DNA of 6,860 nt from an uncultured Eubacteriales bacterium. Its GTDB lineage: Bacteria > Bacillota > Clostridia > Christensenellales > Borkfalkiaceae. A program made the position numbers and the translations under genes. Shown piece after piece: positions 1 to 6,860 of this stretch. The notes beneath the pieces are model-generated. The model made no database searches and was not told the origin of the DNA. It saw nothing but the letters and a program-made list of their open reading frames with translations. How positions within the stretch are numbered: the stretch's first letter is position 1; every line of letters starts with the position of its first letter. The DNA lies in contig CAJLLH010000061.1 of the NCBI GenBank assembly GCA_905207385.1, forward strand, positions 1-6,860. Reading direction: 5' to 3'.

Positions 1-109
1 AATTAAAAAAATAATATAAATTAAAAGATAACTTTGCAAAATTTTAAGCTTATGCAATCAAAAATATGCAAACAAAGCTAAACAATATTAATAAAACTTT
101 TCAGGCTGG

Positions 110-949
110 TTACTTAAGCTTGTTTTTGACGCACGCTTCGTACGTTAAAACCGTTGCGGCAACGCCCACATTCAGACTGTCGCACTTGCCGAGCATAGGT
201 ATTGCTATCATGCTGTATTTTCCGTCGTACCACTCTCTGGCAATACCGTAGCGTTCGCTGCCGACAATCAAAGCGGTGTTTTTGCCGAAGGGTTCGTCGT
301 AATAAAAGTGCTCTGCACGGGTATCGGCAAGATATATGGTAAACCCGTGTTTTTCAAGCCAGCTGCGGCACTGAGAAACTTCAGCAAACTCGAACACGGG
401 AACGGTGAGCACCGCGCCCTGACTTGACTTTATAAGCTTGGGGTGCGTCATTCTTACCTTTCTGTTGCAGAAAAATACAGCGTCTGCACCCGCGCCGTCT
501 GCCATTCGCAGCATTGTGCCCGCATTGCCGGGAATTTCCACCCCGTCAATTACAAGTATAACCGATTTGGTCGGAGGATTGAAAGCGGCAATATCGTATT
601 GAGGCAAAGCGGCAAGCGCCATTATTCCGTCGGGCTGACCTTTTTCCGAAATCTTTTCGAACGTCTTAGCCGAAACAGAAAAGCGGTCAGACGTGCGCGC
701 GGAAAGGTTTTTTATAAGTTCTGCCACTTCGGGCGTGCGCACGTGCTCAGGGCAGACTATGAGACTTTCTATATGAGTGCCGAACTTAAGACACATTGAC
801 GCAAGCCATATGCCTTCCGCAACAAAAAGTTTCTGCGGATTGGGCTTGGTGTTGGAAATTACGCCCTTAATGCGCTTGATTATTCCGTTATGCTCGCCTA
901 TCGGCTGAAAATTCAGCCCGCCGAGAAGCTCTTCAACATTTATTTCCAT
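110..949 (-). CDS. TrmH/SpoU-family RNA 2'-O-ribose methyltransferase
   Basis: This 279-residue protein is a SPOUT-class, SAM-dependent methyltransferase, predicted to methylate a ribose 2'-OH in rRNA or tRNA in the cytoplasm. All three family motifs are visible in the C-terminal half: motif 1 around residues 137-148 (VEIPGNAGTMLR, with N142 and R148), motif 2 at 228-236 (IVGSERYGI, with E232) and motif 3 at 250-271 (starting IPMLGKCDSLN, with S258 and N260). These form the trefoil-knot SAM site. Residues 25-110 look like the N-terminal SpoU substrate-binding domain (note FVAEG at 42-46). The length is normal for the family and the gene looks intact. The ATG is preceded by GGTGA at 959-963 with 9 bases of spacing, a modest ribosome binding site. 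It lies 93 bases downstream of the PPC gene, so co-transcription is possible but unproven. The exact RNA target cannot be read from sequence, so I give no gene symbol. No clear terminator follows it in positions 1-109, which are AT-rich and hold nothing else I can support. Confidence 0.93.
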   Translation of the reverse strand: MEINVEELLGGLNFQPIGEHNGIIKRIKGVISNTKPNPQKLFVAEGIWLASMCLKFGTHIESLIVCPEHVRTPEVAELIKNLSARTSDRFSVSAKTFEKISEKGQPDGIMALAALPQYDIAAFNPPTKSVILVIDGVEIPGNAGTMLRMADGAGADAVFFCNRKVRMTHPKLIKSSQGAVLTVPVFEFAEVSQCRSWLEKHGFTIYLADTRAEHFYYDEPFGKNTALIVGSERYGIAREWYDGKYSMIAIPMLGKCDSLNVGVAATVLTYEACVKNKLK

Positions 950-1042
950 AATTAAAATTCACCGTAACGTGCAGACGCCAGCACTTGTTCACGCAAGCAA
1001 AGCACGCATTTTAACGTTATCCCATTAATTTTGACTGATAAA

Positions 1043-1462
1043 TCAGAATTCAAGAAGGTTAAGACCGATTTCTTCGCTGAACTTGCGGTCTATGCGACCT
1101 TCAAGCACTTCAATAACCATTTCGCATGTAGCGGAAACTACGGCACTGTTCAGATGTCCGCCGAATACTCTGCCTTCGCTGTCGCCTGCACTCATGTGCA
1201 GATGGGAATAAAATTCGCCCTCTTTTTCCGTAACGTTGCCGAGCAAAGAAACAATTTCATAATCGCCGCTGAAAGTGTTTGCCTTGTACGTTTTATTTTC
1301 GGGGGAAAAAACGCCCACAGTAAACTGACCTACCGCGCCTATGGCTGAAACAGTGGCAAGGCTTACCCCTTCTTTAAGGCATATAGCTTTAAGCGTTGCG
1401 CATATTTCTTCGCCTTTGTCTATGCGGGCAACGATTTTATCAGAAAAAACTCTGTATTCCAT
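1043..1462 (-). CDS. PPC/DUF296-domain protein, putative DNA-binding
   Basis: This 139-residue protein consists of a single PPC (plants and prokaryotes conserved, DUF296) domain. Visible hallmarks are the SAIGAVG turn at residues 39-45, the HLH histidine pair at 87-89 followed by a short acidic loop, and GGHL at 101-104. The histidines of this family commonly form a metal site in a trimeric fold. In plants the domain accompanies AT-hooks. Bacterial stand-alone members like this one lack AT-hooks, and their role is poorly defined, so the usual label of DNA-binding protein is by family only. The ATG at 1462 has a strong ribosome binding site, AAGAAGG at 1470-1476, with 7 bases of spacing. The start lies 36 bases after the stop of the acetyltransferase gene, with no hairpin between, so the two are probably one transcript. 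Length is normal and no damage is visible. Confidence 0.9.
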   Translation of the reverse strand: MEYRVFSDKIVARIDKGEEICATLKAICLKEGVSLATVSAIGAVGQFTVGVFSPENKTYKANTFSGDYEIVSLLGNVTEKEGEFYSHLHMSAGDSEGRVFGGHLNSAVVSATCEMVIEVLEGRIDRKFSEEIGLNLLEF

Positions 1463-1498
1463 ATTTATACCTTCTTAAATATATTCAGGTTAGCAAAT

Positions 1499-1948
1499 TC
1501 AGTTTGCTTTTTCCATTACAAAGTTAGTAAGGAAAACTCCCTGCCGTTCCACACTCTGTTCTTTAATAACCTTGTAACCTCTTTTCTCAAAAAAAGGCTT
1601 TGCGGTAACGGAAGCGTGTGTAACTATTTTACCGCTTACGCTTTGCTCAAGTTTATTGCAGATTGCCGTAGCAATGCCCCTGCCCTGATAATCTGCGTGA
1701 ACATACAAGCGGTCGAGATATCCCGTTTGGTCTATATCGCCGAAACCTACAATTATACCTTTATCAACGGCTACAATGCTGTAATGTTCCTGCAGCGACT
1801 TGTTCCAGGCTTCAAGGTCTACGTGCCCGGTTGCCCACGCATTGAGCTGCTCATTGTTGTAATCGGCTGCGTTGACCGTGTGCACGGTGTTGTAAAACAG
1901 CTCGGCAAGTTCGCGGCAGTCCGATTGTTTATACCTTCTTAATTGCAC
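1499..1948 (-). CDS. GNAT-family N-acetyltransferase, YafP-like
   Basis: This 149-residue protein is predicted to transfer an acetyl group from acetyl-CoA to an unknown amine. The GNAT core is clear: a beta-strand run at residues 56-83 (VGFG at 67-70, LDRLYV at 78-83), then the acetyl-CoA phosphate-binding loop YQGRGIA at 87-93, then helix 3. The C-terminal part (ASVTAKPFFEKRGY at 112-125, then VERQG at 133-137 and TNFVM at 141-145) closely matches the pattern I recall for E. coli YafP and related small acetyltransferases. I use that as a family label, not as a substrate assignment. The start is GTG, supported by GGGGAG at 1955-1960 with 6 bases of spacing. It is probably the first gene of a group with the PPC protein and perhaps the TrmH-like gene, since the guaA terminator lies upstream of it. 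Confidence 0.9.
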   Translation of the reverse strand: MQLRRYKQSDCRELAELFYNTVHTVNAADYNNEQLNAWATGHVDLEAWNKSLQEHYSIVAVDKGIIVGFGDIDQTGYLDRLYVHADYQGRGIATAICNKLEQSVSGKIVTHASVTAKPFFEKRGYKVIKEQSVERQGVFLTNFVMEKAN

Positions 1949-1954
1949 AATCTT

Positions 1955-1960
1955 CTCCCC
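1955..1960 (-). promoter_or_regulatory. Ribosome binding site deciding the GTG start of the GNAT gene
   Basis: The minus strand reads GGGGAG, six bases before the GTG at 1948-1946. No ATG in frame near the N-terminus offers a better fit, and the GNAT fold begins directly after this start, so the site fixes the annotation. Confidence 0.75.
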
Positions 1961-1961
1961 G

Positions 1962-1974
1962 CATATCAGATATG
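1962..1974. repeat. Short perfect palindrome upstream of the GNAT gene
   Basis: The sequence CATATC-A-GATATG is a perfect dyad of two 6-base arms around a single A. It lies directly upstream of the GNAT ribosome binding site, between it and the guaA terminator, so it falls in the expected 5' leader or promoter-proximal DNA. It could be a small operator, but a 13-base AT-rich palindrome may also arise by chance. Confidence 0.35.
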
Positions 1975-2020
1975 ATACAGCGACAATATACCGTATCCTT
2001 AAATAAATTTATGGCAACCA

Positions 2021-2048
2021 AAAGGCCCGCAAAACTTTGCGGACCTTT
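2021..2048 (-). terminator. Predicted intrinsic terminator of guaA
   Basis: Two 13-base arms at 2021-2033 and 2036-2048 pair along their full length with one G-T wobble, giving a stem with a GC-rich core (GGTCCGC against GCGGGCC in the minus sense). It begins 6 bases after the guaA stop. In the minus direction the stem ends in a short T run (CTTTT). In the plus direction it is followed by ATTTTT at 2051-2056, so it could work both ways, though no plus-strand gene precedes it. It separates the guanine-nucleotide genes from the GNAT-PPC-TrmH group. Confidence 0.75.
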
Positions 2049-2054
2049 CAATTT

Positions 2055-3587
2055 TTACTCCCATTCGATAGTTGCGGGGGGTTTGGATGTTATATCGTAA
2101 ACTATGCGATTTGCGTGACGCACTTCGTTTACTATGCGGTTGGAAATTATTTCAAGCACATCGTAAGGAATGCGCGCCCAGTCAGCCGTCATTGCGTCTA
2201 CCGACGTTACGGCACGGATAGCGATTACATTTTCGTAAGTGCGGAAATCGCCCTGCACGCCCACCGTCTTGCTGTTGGTTATTACGGTGAAATACTGCCA
2301 GATTTTATCGTCAAGACCAGCTTTAGCAATCTCTTCGCGCAGAATATAATCTGAATCGCGCAGAGTTTCAAGCTTTTCTTCGGTAACTTCGCCCATAATT
2401 CTTATGGCAAGTCCGGGACCGGGGAAAGGCTGGCGCATTACAACGCTTTTAGGCAGACCGAGCTCGAAGCCTACCTTGCGCACTTCGTCTTTGAAAAGGT
2501 CGCGCAAGGGCTCTATAATCTCTTTGAAATCGACAACGGAAGGCAGACCGCCTACGTTGTGATGGCTTTTAATGACGGCAGATTTGCCCTTGCCGCTTTC
2601 GATGACGTCGGGGTAAATAGTGCCCTGAACAAGGTAATCAACCTTACCTATCTTTTTAGATTCTTTTTCAAACGCGCGTATAAACTCTTCGCCTATTATC
2701 TTGCGCTTTGTTTCGGGGTCGGTTACACCCTTGAGCTTGGCAAGGAACACCGCGCCCGCATCGGCCTTGATAAGGTTCATACCGAGACCGTCTTTGAATA
2801 CAGACATAACCTCGTCCGCTTCGTACTTTCTTAAAAGACCGTGGTCGACGAACACGCAGGTAAGGTTATCGCCTACGGCTTTGTGTATAAGCGTTGCCGC
2901 CACGGCAGAGTCAACGCCGCCCGACATTGCGCAAAGAACCTTTTTATCGCCTATTTTAGCTTTAAGCTCGCTTATTTTTTCGGCAACGAAGCCCGACATT
3001 GTCCAGTCGCCGTGCGCGCCGCATACTTCGTAAAGGAAGTTGCGGAGCATCTGAGTGCCGTATTCGGTATGCTGCACTTCGGGGTGGAACTGAACGCCGT
3101 AAATTTTGCGCTCAGCACTGCCGAACGCCGCGTAAGGGCAGTTATCAGAATGAGCTATCATATCGAAGCCTTCGGGAAGACGGGTTATTCTGTCGGTATG
3201 GCTCATCCAGCAGACCGAAGTTTCGGGCACGCCCTTCGTGAGCGCACTGTTTTTGCAGTAAACTTCGGCTTTGCCGTATTCTGAAGTGTCGGCGCGTTCA
3301 ACAACGCCGCCTAAAAGGTATGCCGTAAGCTGGCAACCGTAGCATATGCCGAGCACGGGTATGCCCAGCTGAAAAATTTCGGGGTTAACCTTGGGGCTTT
3401 CCGCATCGTATACGCTGTTGGGTCCGCCCGTAAATATTATGCCTATGGGGGCGTACTCTTTTATTTTTTCAATAGTCATGTCGCACGGCACGAGGTCGCA
3501 GTAAACGTTCTGCTCGCGCACGCGCCTTGCAATTAGCTGATTGTACTGACCGCCGAAGTCGAGTACCAGAACTCTTTCGCGCTGCAT
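2055..3587 (-). CDS. guaA: GMP synthase, glutamine-hydrolysing
   Basis: GuaA converts XMP, ATP and glutamine to GMP, the last step of guanine nucleotide synthesis. The 510-residue protein (from the chosen start) has the normal two-part layout. A class I glutamine amidotransferase domain occupies about residues 5-190: [14 protein letters not shown] at 9-22, GGP at 54-56, the nucleophile C82 in GICYGCQ at 80-86, and the H168/E170 pair in HPE. An ATP pyrophosphatase domain follows, with the P-loop SGGVDS at 222-227. The C-terminal dimerisation and XMP-binding domain carries [12 protein letters not shown] at 385-396 and ends in PPATIEWE. All catalytic residues are present. An upstream in-frame ATG at 3632 would add 15 residues unlike the family and has no ribosome binding site. 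The ATG at 3587 has AAGGAA ten bases away and puts the conserved first strand at the usual distance. The gene lies 123 bases downstream of guaB, which makes its substrate. Confidence 0.98.
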   Translation of the reverse strand: MQRERVLVLDFGGQYNQLIARRVREQNVYCDLVPCDMTIEKIKEYAPIGIIFTGGPNSVYDAESPKVNPEIFQLGIPVLGICYGCQLTAYLLGGVVERADTSEYGKAEVYCKNSALTKGVPETSVCWMSHTDRITRLPEGFDMIAHSDNCPYAAFGSAERKIYGVQFHPEVQHTEYGTQMLRNFLYEVCGAHGDWTMSGFVAEKISELKAKIGDKKVLCAMSGGVDSAVAATLIHKAVGDNLTCVFVDHGLLRKYEADEVMSVFKDGLGMNLIKADAGAVFLAKLKGVTDPETKRKIIGEEFIRAFEKESKKIGKVDYLVQGTIYPDVIESGKGKSAVIKSHHNVGGLPSVVDFKEIIEPLRDLFKDEVRKVGFELGLPKSVVMRQPFPGPGLAIRIMGEVTEEKLETLRDSDYILREEIAKAGLDDKIWQYFTVITNSKTVGVQGDFRTYENVIAIRAVTSVDAMTADWARIPYDVLEIISNRIVNEVRHANRIVYDITSKPPATIEWE

Positions 3588-3597
3588 AGTATGTAAA

Positions 3598-3603
3598 TTC
3601 CTT
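3598..3603 (-). promoter_or_regulatory. Ribosome binding site deciding the guaA start
   Basis: The minus strand reads AAGGAA, ten bases before the ATG at 3587-3585. The alternative ATG at 3632 has only ACCTGCGGC before it, with no Shine-Dalgarno match. This supports the shorter protein. A TATAAA element at 3612-3617 (minus) could be a -10 box giving a leader of about 18 bases, but no convincing -35 box accompanies it. Confidence 0.65.
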
Positions 3604-3619
3604 ATGAGTTTTTTATATC

Positions 3620-3637
3620 GCGGCATATTCATGCCGC
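3620..3637. promoter_or_regulatory. Perfect 7-bp dyad in the guaA upstream region
   Basis: GCGGCAT and ATGCCGC form perfect 7-base arms around a 4-base loop. The dyad lies 33-50 bases before the guaA ATG and just upstream of a TATAAA element (3612-3617, minus strand). In RNA it would be a compact hairpin. In DNA it could be an operator in the spacer of a guaA promoter. In the minus direction no T run follows it, so it is not a simple terminator. Its function is unknown. Confidence 0.45.
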
Positions 3638-3661
3638 AGGTAAATTCTGCCGTTTAAAATA

Positions 3662-3697
3662 TTTTACGGCGGAAGCAAAATACTTCCGCCTGTAAAA
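3662..3697 (-). terminator. Hairpin after guaB, possible weak terminator or attenuator
   Basis: The core arms GGCGGAAG (3668-3675) and CTTCCGCC (3683-3690) pair perfectly around a 7-base loop. The flanking TTTTAC (3662-3667) and GTAAAA (3692-3697) extend the stem past one unpaired base. It begins about 14 bases after the guaB stop. In the minus direction the sequence after the GC core is GTAAAATATTTT, which is not a clean T run. It could be a weak terminator, an RNA-stabilising hairpin or part of guaA control, and guaB-guaA read-through remains possible. Confidence 0.5.
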
Positions 3698-3710
3698 AGC
3701 CTTCTGGTAA

Positions 3711-5231
<1,521 letters not shown>

Positions 5232-5942
5232 TTACAGCGCGCCGAGCGCGTTAATCAGCGTGGTAAGGTAACGCTGTTCGTCTTCGTCCGAACAAGTTAC
5301 GTTGCCGAGAACTGAAAGAACGCTTTCCGCCGCCGCAGTATCTTTATTTTGTGCAACTCTTAAAGAAAGAGAGCCGAGCGCATTATTTATGGGGAACTGC
5401 GTTATGGAATAATCCCCGTCGGCAGAAAAGTTGTTTCTGTCGAAATCGGAATCAAGCGACTGAACGGCAAAGCCGAGCGCCGTCTGAATGTCGCCTTCGC
5501 GGTAGTGCGCTGAAGATACGGCGCCGTATATGTACTGCCTGTAACTGAAAGTAATCCACGGCTGACTTTCGGATATCTGTTCGTCGCGCAATACGCAATA
5601 TTCCGCAAACCCGTCTTCATCTACAAGCTTGGTACAATATTCAATTATGTAGCCGTCGTTTTCAGCAAGGATACTGTCGTCTGCGCAGCGGGCCAGGTCG
5701 GCGATGTCTTCTGTATATGAATAATAAAGCGAAGCGTACTTTACGGCGAAACCGTAATTTCCGAGCTGTTCGCACCAGCCGCAGAGCGTTCCGGGGAAGC
5801 CGACGCTTAATATCGCAAACACTACCACCGCGCACCCGGCAACGATTCCGAGCGTCGTGAGGGCAGACTTTATGATAATCTGTTTCAAGGTATTTACCGT
5901 GCGGATATCGCCGCGCACAAGCTTAGCTTTATTGCCGCGCAC
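5232..5942 (-). CDS. Membrane-anchored protein of unknown function
   Basis: I do not recognise this 236-residue protein. It has a basic N-terminus (K5, K7, R10, R14, K20, K25), then one hydrophobic segment at about residues 25-48, then a mostly polar domain rich in predicted helices. By the positive-inside rule it would be anchored with the C-terminal domain outside the membrane. Right after the membrane segment is a CGWC motif (54-57). Further cysteines lie at 86, 103, 116 and 217. The soluble part (for example 65-120 and 135-165) has the alternating helix pattern of TPR-like solenoids, but I cannot assign a repeat family. The start is GTG at 5942, with a second GTG at 5918 (residue 9). Neither has a Shine-Dalgarno site, and an in-frame stop at 5999-5997 bounds the frame upstream. 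It is transcribed towards guaB and away from the lipoprotein gene. Coding is supported by length, normal amino-acid composition and the membrane architecture. Function is unknown. Confidence 0.8.
   Translation of the reverse strand: MRGNKAKLVRGDIRTVNTLKQIIIKSALTTLGIVAGCAVVVFAILSVGFPGTLCGWCEQLGNYGFAVKYASLYYSYTEDIADLARCADDSILAENDGYIIEYCTKLVDEDGFAEYCVLRDEQISESQPWITFSYRQYIYGAVSSAHYREGDIQTALGFAVQSLDSDFDRNNFSADGDYSITQFPINNALGSLSLRVAQNKDTAAAESVLSVLGNVTCSDEDEQRYLTTLINALGAL
5910..5942 (-). repeat. 9-base direct repeat spanning two possible GTG starts
   Basis: In the minus sense GTGCGCGGC occurs at 5942-5934 and again at 5918-5910, exactly 24 bases apart and in the same frame. It encodes (M/V)-R-G both times. 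Each copy begins with a GTG that could start the membrane-anchored protein, the two choices differing by 8 residues ahead of the membrane segment. This may be a small in-frame duplication, or chance in a GC-rich patch. Confidence 0.6.
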
Positions 5943-5963
5943 TTGATTACGGCGGTTATTTAT

Positions 5964-5985
5964 AAACAGAAACTTTATTCTGTTT
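5964..5985. promoter_or_regulatory. Perfect inverted repeat between the divergent genes, possible operator
   Basis: AAACAGAA (5964-5971) and TTCTGTTT (5978-5985) are perfect 8-base inverted arms around the 6-base centre ACTTTA. The repeat lies in the 133-base divergent spacer, 22 bases upstream of the GTG at 5942. It abuts a TATAAA-like element on the minus strand at 5959-5964. A position overlapping a promoter suits a repressor or activator site. No regulator is known, and AT-rich dyads occur by chance. Confidence 0.4.
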
Positions 5986-6041
5986 TTATATTTTATTCAT
6001 TTTATCACAAGGCGAAATAAAATGCAACTGTTTGAAAAACA

Positions 6042-6070
6042 TTCATAAACGCCAAACAGCGCAGTATAAT
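6042..6070 (+). promoter_or_regulatory. Predicted promoter of the lipoprotein gene, leaderless-type
   Basis: A perfect -10 hexamer TATAAT lies at 6065-6070. Seventeen bases upstream is TTCATA at 6042-6047, a 4/6 match to TTGACA. Only five bases (GTAAT) separate the -10 box from the ATG at 6076. With the usual start about seven bases beyond the -10 box, transcription would begin at or next to the A of the ATG, leaving no room for a ribosome binding site. Confidence 0.55.
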
Positions 6071-6075
6071 GTAAT

Positions 6076-6732
6076 ATGAAAAAATTTTTTATTATTCCCG
6101 CAGTTTTTGCGGCTGTCTGCACTGCAGGCGCAGTCGGCTGCGCAAAGCATACCGACTATTCGGATTACATTTCCGAGAAAAGATACGACGTTTACCTTTA
6201 CGGCGGCGACGATACCGAAATCAAGCTTTATTGCTCGGACAAAGAATCGCCTTATGTTGCCGACGGAATTAAAGGGAACGTAAACGGGCTTGTTGAAATT
6301 TACGCAAAGTTAAGCGGCGACTGCGAAAAGGTGACGATAAATTCGGAAAGTTTTCAGGGCGGCGAAATGAGCTACCTCACCGTACGCGATTGCTGGTACA
6401 TAAGTTTCAGCGGAAATTCATTCGACGGCAACGAAATAACCGTTTCGCTCGATTGCGACGGAAAAGCAACGGAGTACAAACTGTTAAGTGTTGTAACCGA
6501 CGGACTTATTTCCTGCGAACAAGCGCTTGAGTGCGTAAAGGAACATGCAGGAACTTTATTTGACGAACTTACTGAAAACGGCATATTCAACGGCGAAATT
6601 TTCATAAGGCTTCTATACGACGAAAAATGCTACTACTACGTTGGAATATGCGACCGCGAAGGCACGATTAACGCATTCCTTGTAGACGGTCAGTCGGGCA
6701 GAATAATTGCCGAGCGCGAACACCGCATGTAA
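6076..6732 (+). CDS. Predicted secreted lipoprotein of unknown function, cysteine-rich
   Basis: I do not recognise this 218-residue protein as a named family. The N-terminus is a typical lipoprotein signal: MKK, a hydrophobic run at residues 4-18, then AVGC at 19-22, with C22 as the predicted lipidated residue. The -3 position is A rather than the more usual L. The mature part has eight further cysteines (53, 83, 106, 127, 147, 153, 185, 192) and many acidic and aromatic residues, with beta-rich stretches at 36-55, 72-90 and 119-140. The C-terminal segment (YYYVGI at 186-191, then FLVDGQSGRIIAE at 201-213) resembles the end of PepSY-like domains, where a strand precedes a D-x-x-T/S-G turn. 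This is a resemblance by eye only. The start codon is fixed by the signal peptide, although no Shine-Dalgarno site precedes it. It diverges from the membrane-anchored protein gene, and both products should act at the cell envelope. Confidence 0.85.
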   Translation: MKKFFIIPAVFAAVCTAGAVGCAKHTDYSDYISEKRYDVYLYGGDDTEIKLYCSDKESPYVADGIKGNVNGLVEIYAKLSGDCEKVTINSESFQGGEMSYLTVRDCWYISFSGNSFDGNEITVSLDCDGKATEYKLLSVVTDGLISCEQALECVKEHAGTLFDELTENGIFNGEIFIRLLYDEKCYYYVGICDREGTINAFLVDGQSGRIIAEREHRM

Positions 6733-6736
6733 ACGT

Positions 6737-6757
6737 TTTATTTACATTATAAATAAA
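6737..6757 (+). terminator. AT-rich inverted repeat after the lipoprotein gene, weak terminator candidate
   Basis: TTTATTTA (6737-6744) and TAAATAAA (6750-6757) are perfect inverted arms around CATTA, starting 4 bases after the stop codon. The stem has no G-C pair apart from one reachable over a bulge, so it would be weak. It is followed by the separate 12-base palindrome TTAAAATTTTAA at 6759-6770. It may help end transcription, but the evidence is thin. Confidence 0.25.
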
Positions 6758-6813
6758 CTTAAAATTTTAATGCGGCAACAGGGGGCAACTTTATCATTTT
6801 TAATATACCGTGC

Positions 6814-6847
6814 AAAAGCCCGCTTAATACTCAGCGTAAAAGCCCGC
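6814..6847. repeat. Two copies of AAAAGCCCGC near the window end
   Basis: AAAAGCCCGC occurs at 6814-6823 and 6838-6847, 24 bases apart in the same direction. In the minus sense each copy reads GCGGGCTTTT, like the right half of an intrinsic terminator, so it may belong to the 3' end of a gene beyond the window that converges on the lipoprotein gene. I could not find full matching left arms inside the window. The rest of 6733-6860 holds nothing I can annotate as a gene. Confidence 0.4.
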
Positions 6848-6860
6848 GCGGCGGCAGATA

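Noticed and set aside
66..251. Small plus-strand open frame of 61 codons at the left edge
   Set aside because: Most of it is the complement of the methyltransferase 3' end, it has no ribosome binding site, and the product has no recognisable feature.
950..1042. Possible short leader peptide (ATG followed by six codons) before the methyltransferase gene
   Set aside because: It has no ribosome binding site or associated attenuator hairpin, and very short frames like this are expected by chance.
3588..3632. Longer guaA starting at the ATG at 3632
   Set aside because: The extra 15 residues do not look like the family N-terminus and no ribosome binding site precedes that ATG, whereas the ATG at 3587 has AAGGAA at a usable distance.
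3588..3710. Purine (guanine) riboswitch upstream of guaA
   Set aside because: The spacer is nearly filled by two simple hairpins and I cannot lay out the three-helix purine aptamer core in it.
6746..6751. TATAAT on the minus strand just after the lipoprotein gene
   Set aside because: It falls inside an AT-rich inverted repeat, has no -35 box at 16-18 bases, and would drive only antisense RNA into the lipoprotein gene.

Overview
The window reads as chromosomal DNA from a bacterium, most likely an uncultured anaerobic Firmicutes/Clostridia-type organism. This is inferred from moderate GC in genes, AT-rich spacers, AGGAG/AAGGAA-type ribosome binding sites, mixed ATG/GTG starts, and the guaB and guaA protein types. 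The sequence alone does not fix the genus. I see no phage, transposon, plasmid, tRNA, rRNA or CRISPR feature.

Six genes lie on the minus strand. In transcription order (right to left) they are: a membrane-anchored protein of unknown function (5942-5232), guaB for IMP dehydrogenase (5165-3711), guaA for GMP synthase (3587-2055), a YafP-like GNAT acetyltransferase (1948-1499), a PPC/DUF296-domain protein (1462-1043) and a TrmH/SpoU-family RNA 2'-O-methyltransferase (949-110). One gene lies on the plus strand at the right, a cysteine-rich predicted lipoprotein of unknown function (6076-6732). It diverges from the membrane-anchored protein across a 133-base spacer.

guaB and guaA carry out the two consecutive steps from IMP to GMP (IMP to XMP, then XMP to GMP). 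A GC-rich hairpin lies between them, just after the guaB stop, and a second dyad lies close upstream of guaA, so guaA may have its own control point. A strong hairpin after guaA separates the purine pair from the GNAT-PPC-TrmH group. The first two of that group are only 36 bases apart and each has a good Shine-Dalgarno site.

Most of the window is ordinary housekeeping DNA, and I found no convincing new system. The part most worth a second look is the divergent pair at the right end. Both genes encode unrecognised exported or membrane-anchored, cysteine-containing proteins. Neither has a visible Shine-Dalgarno site. The lipoprotein gene has a perfect TATAAT only five bases before its ATG, which suggests a leaderless or nearly leaderless transcript. 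A perfect AT-rich inverted repeat sits between the two genes.
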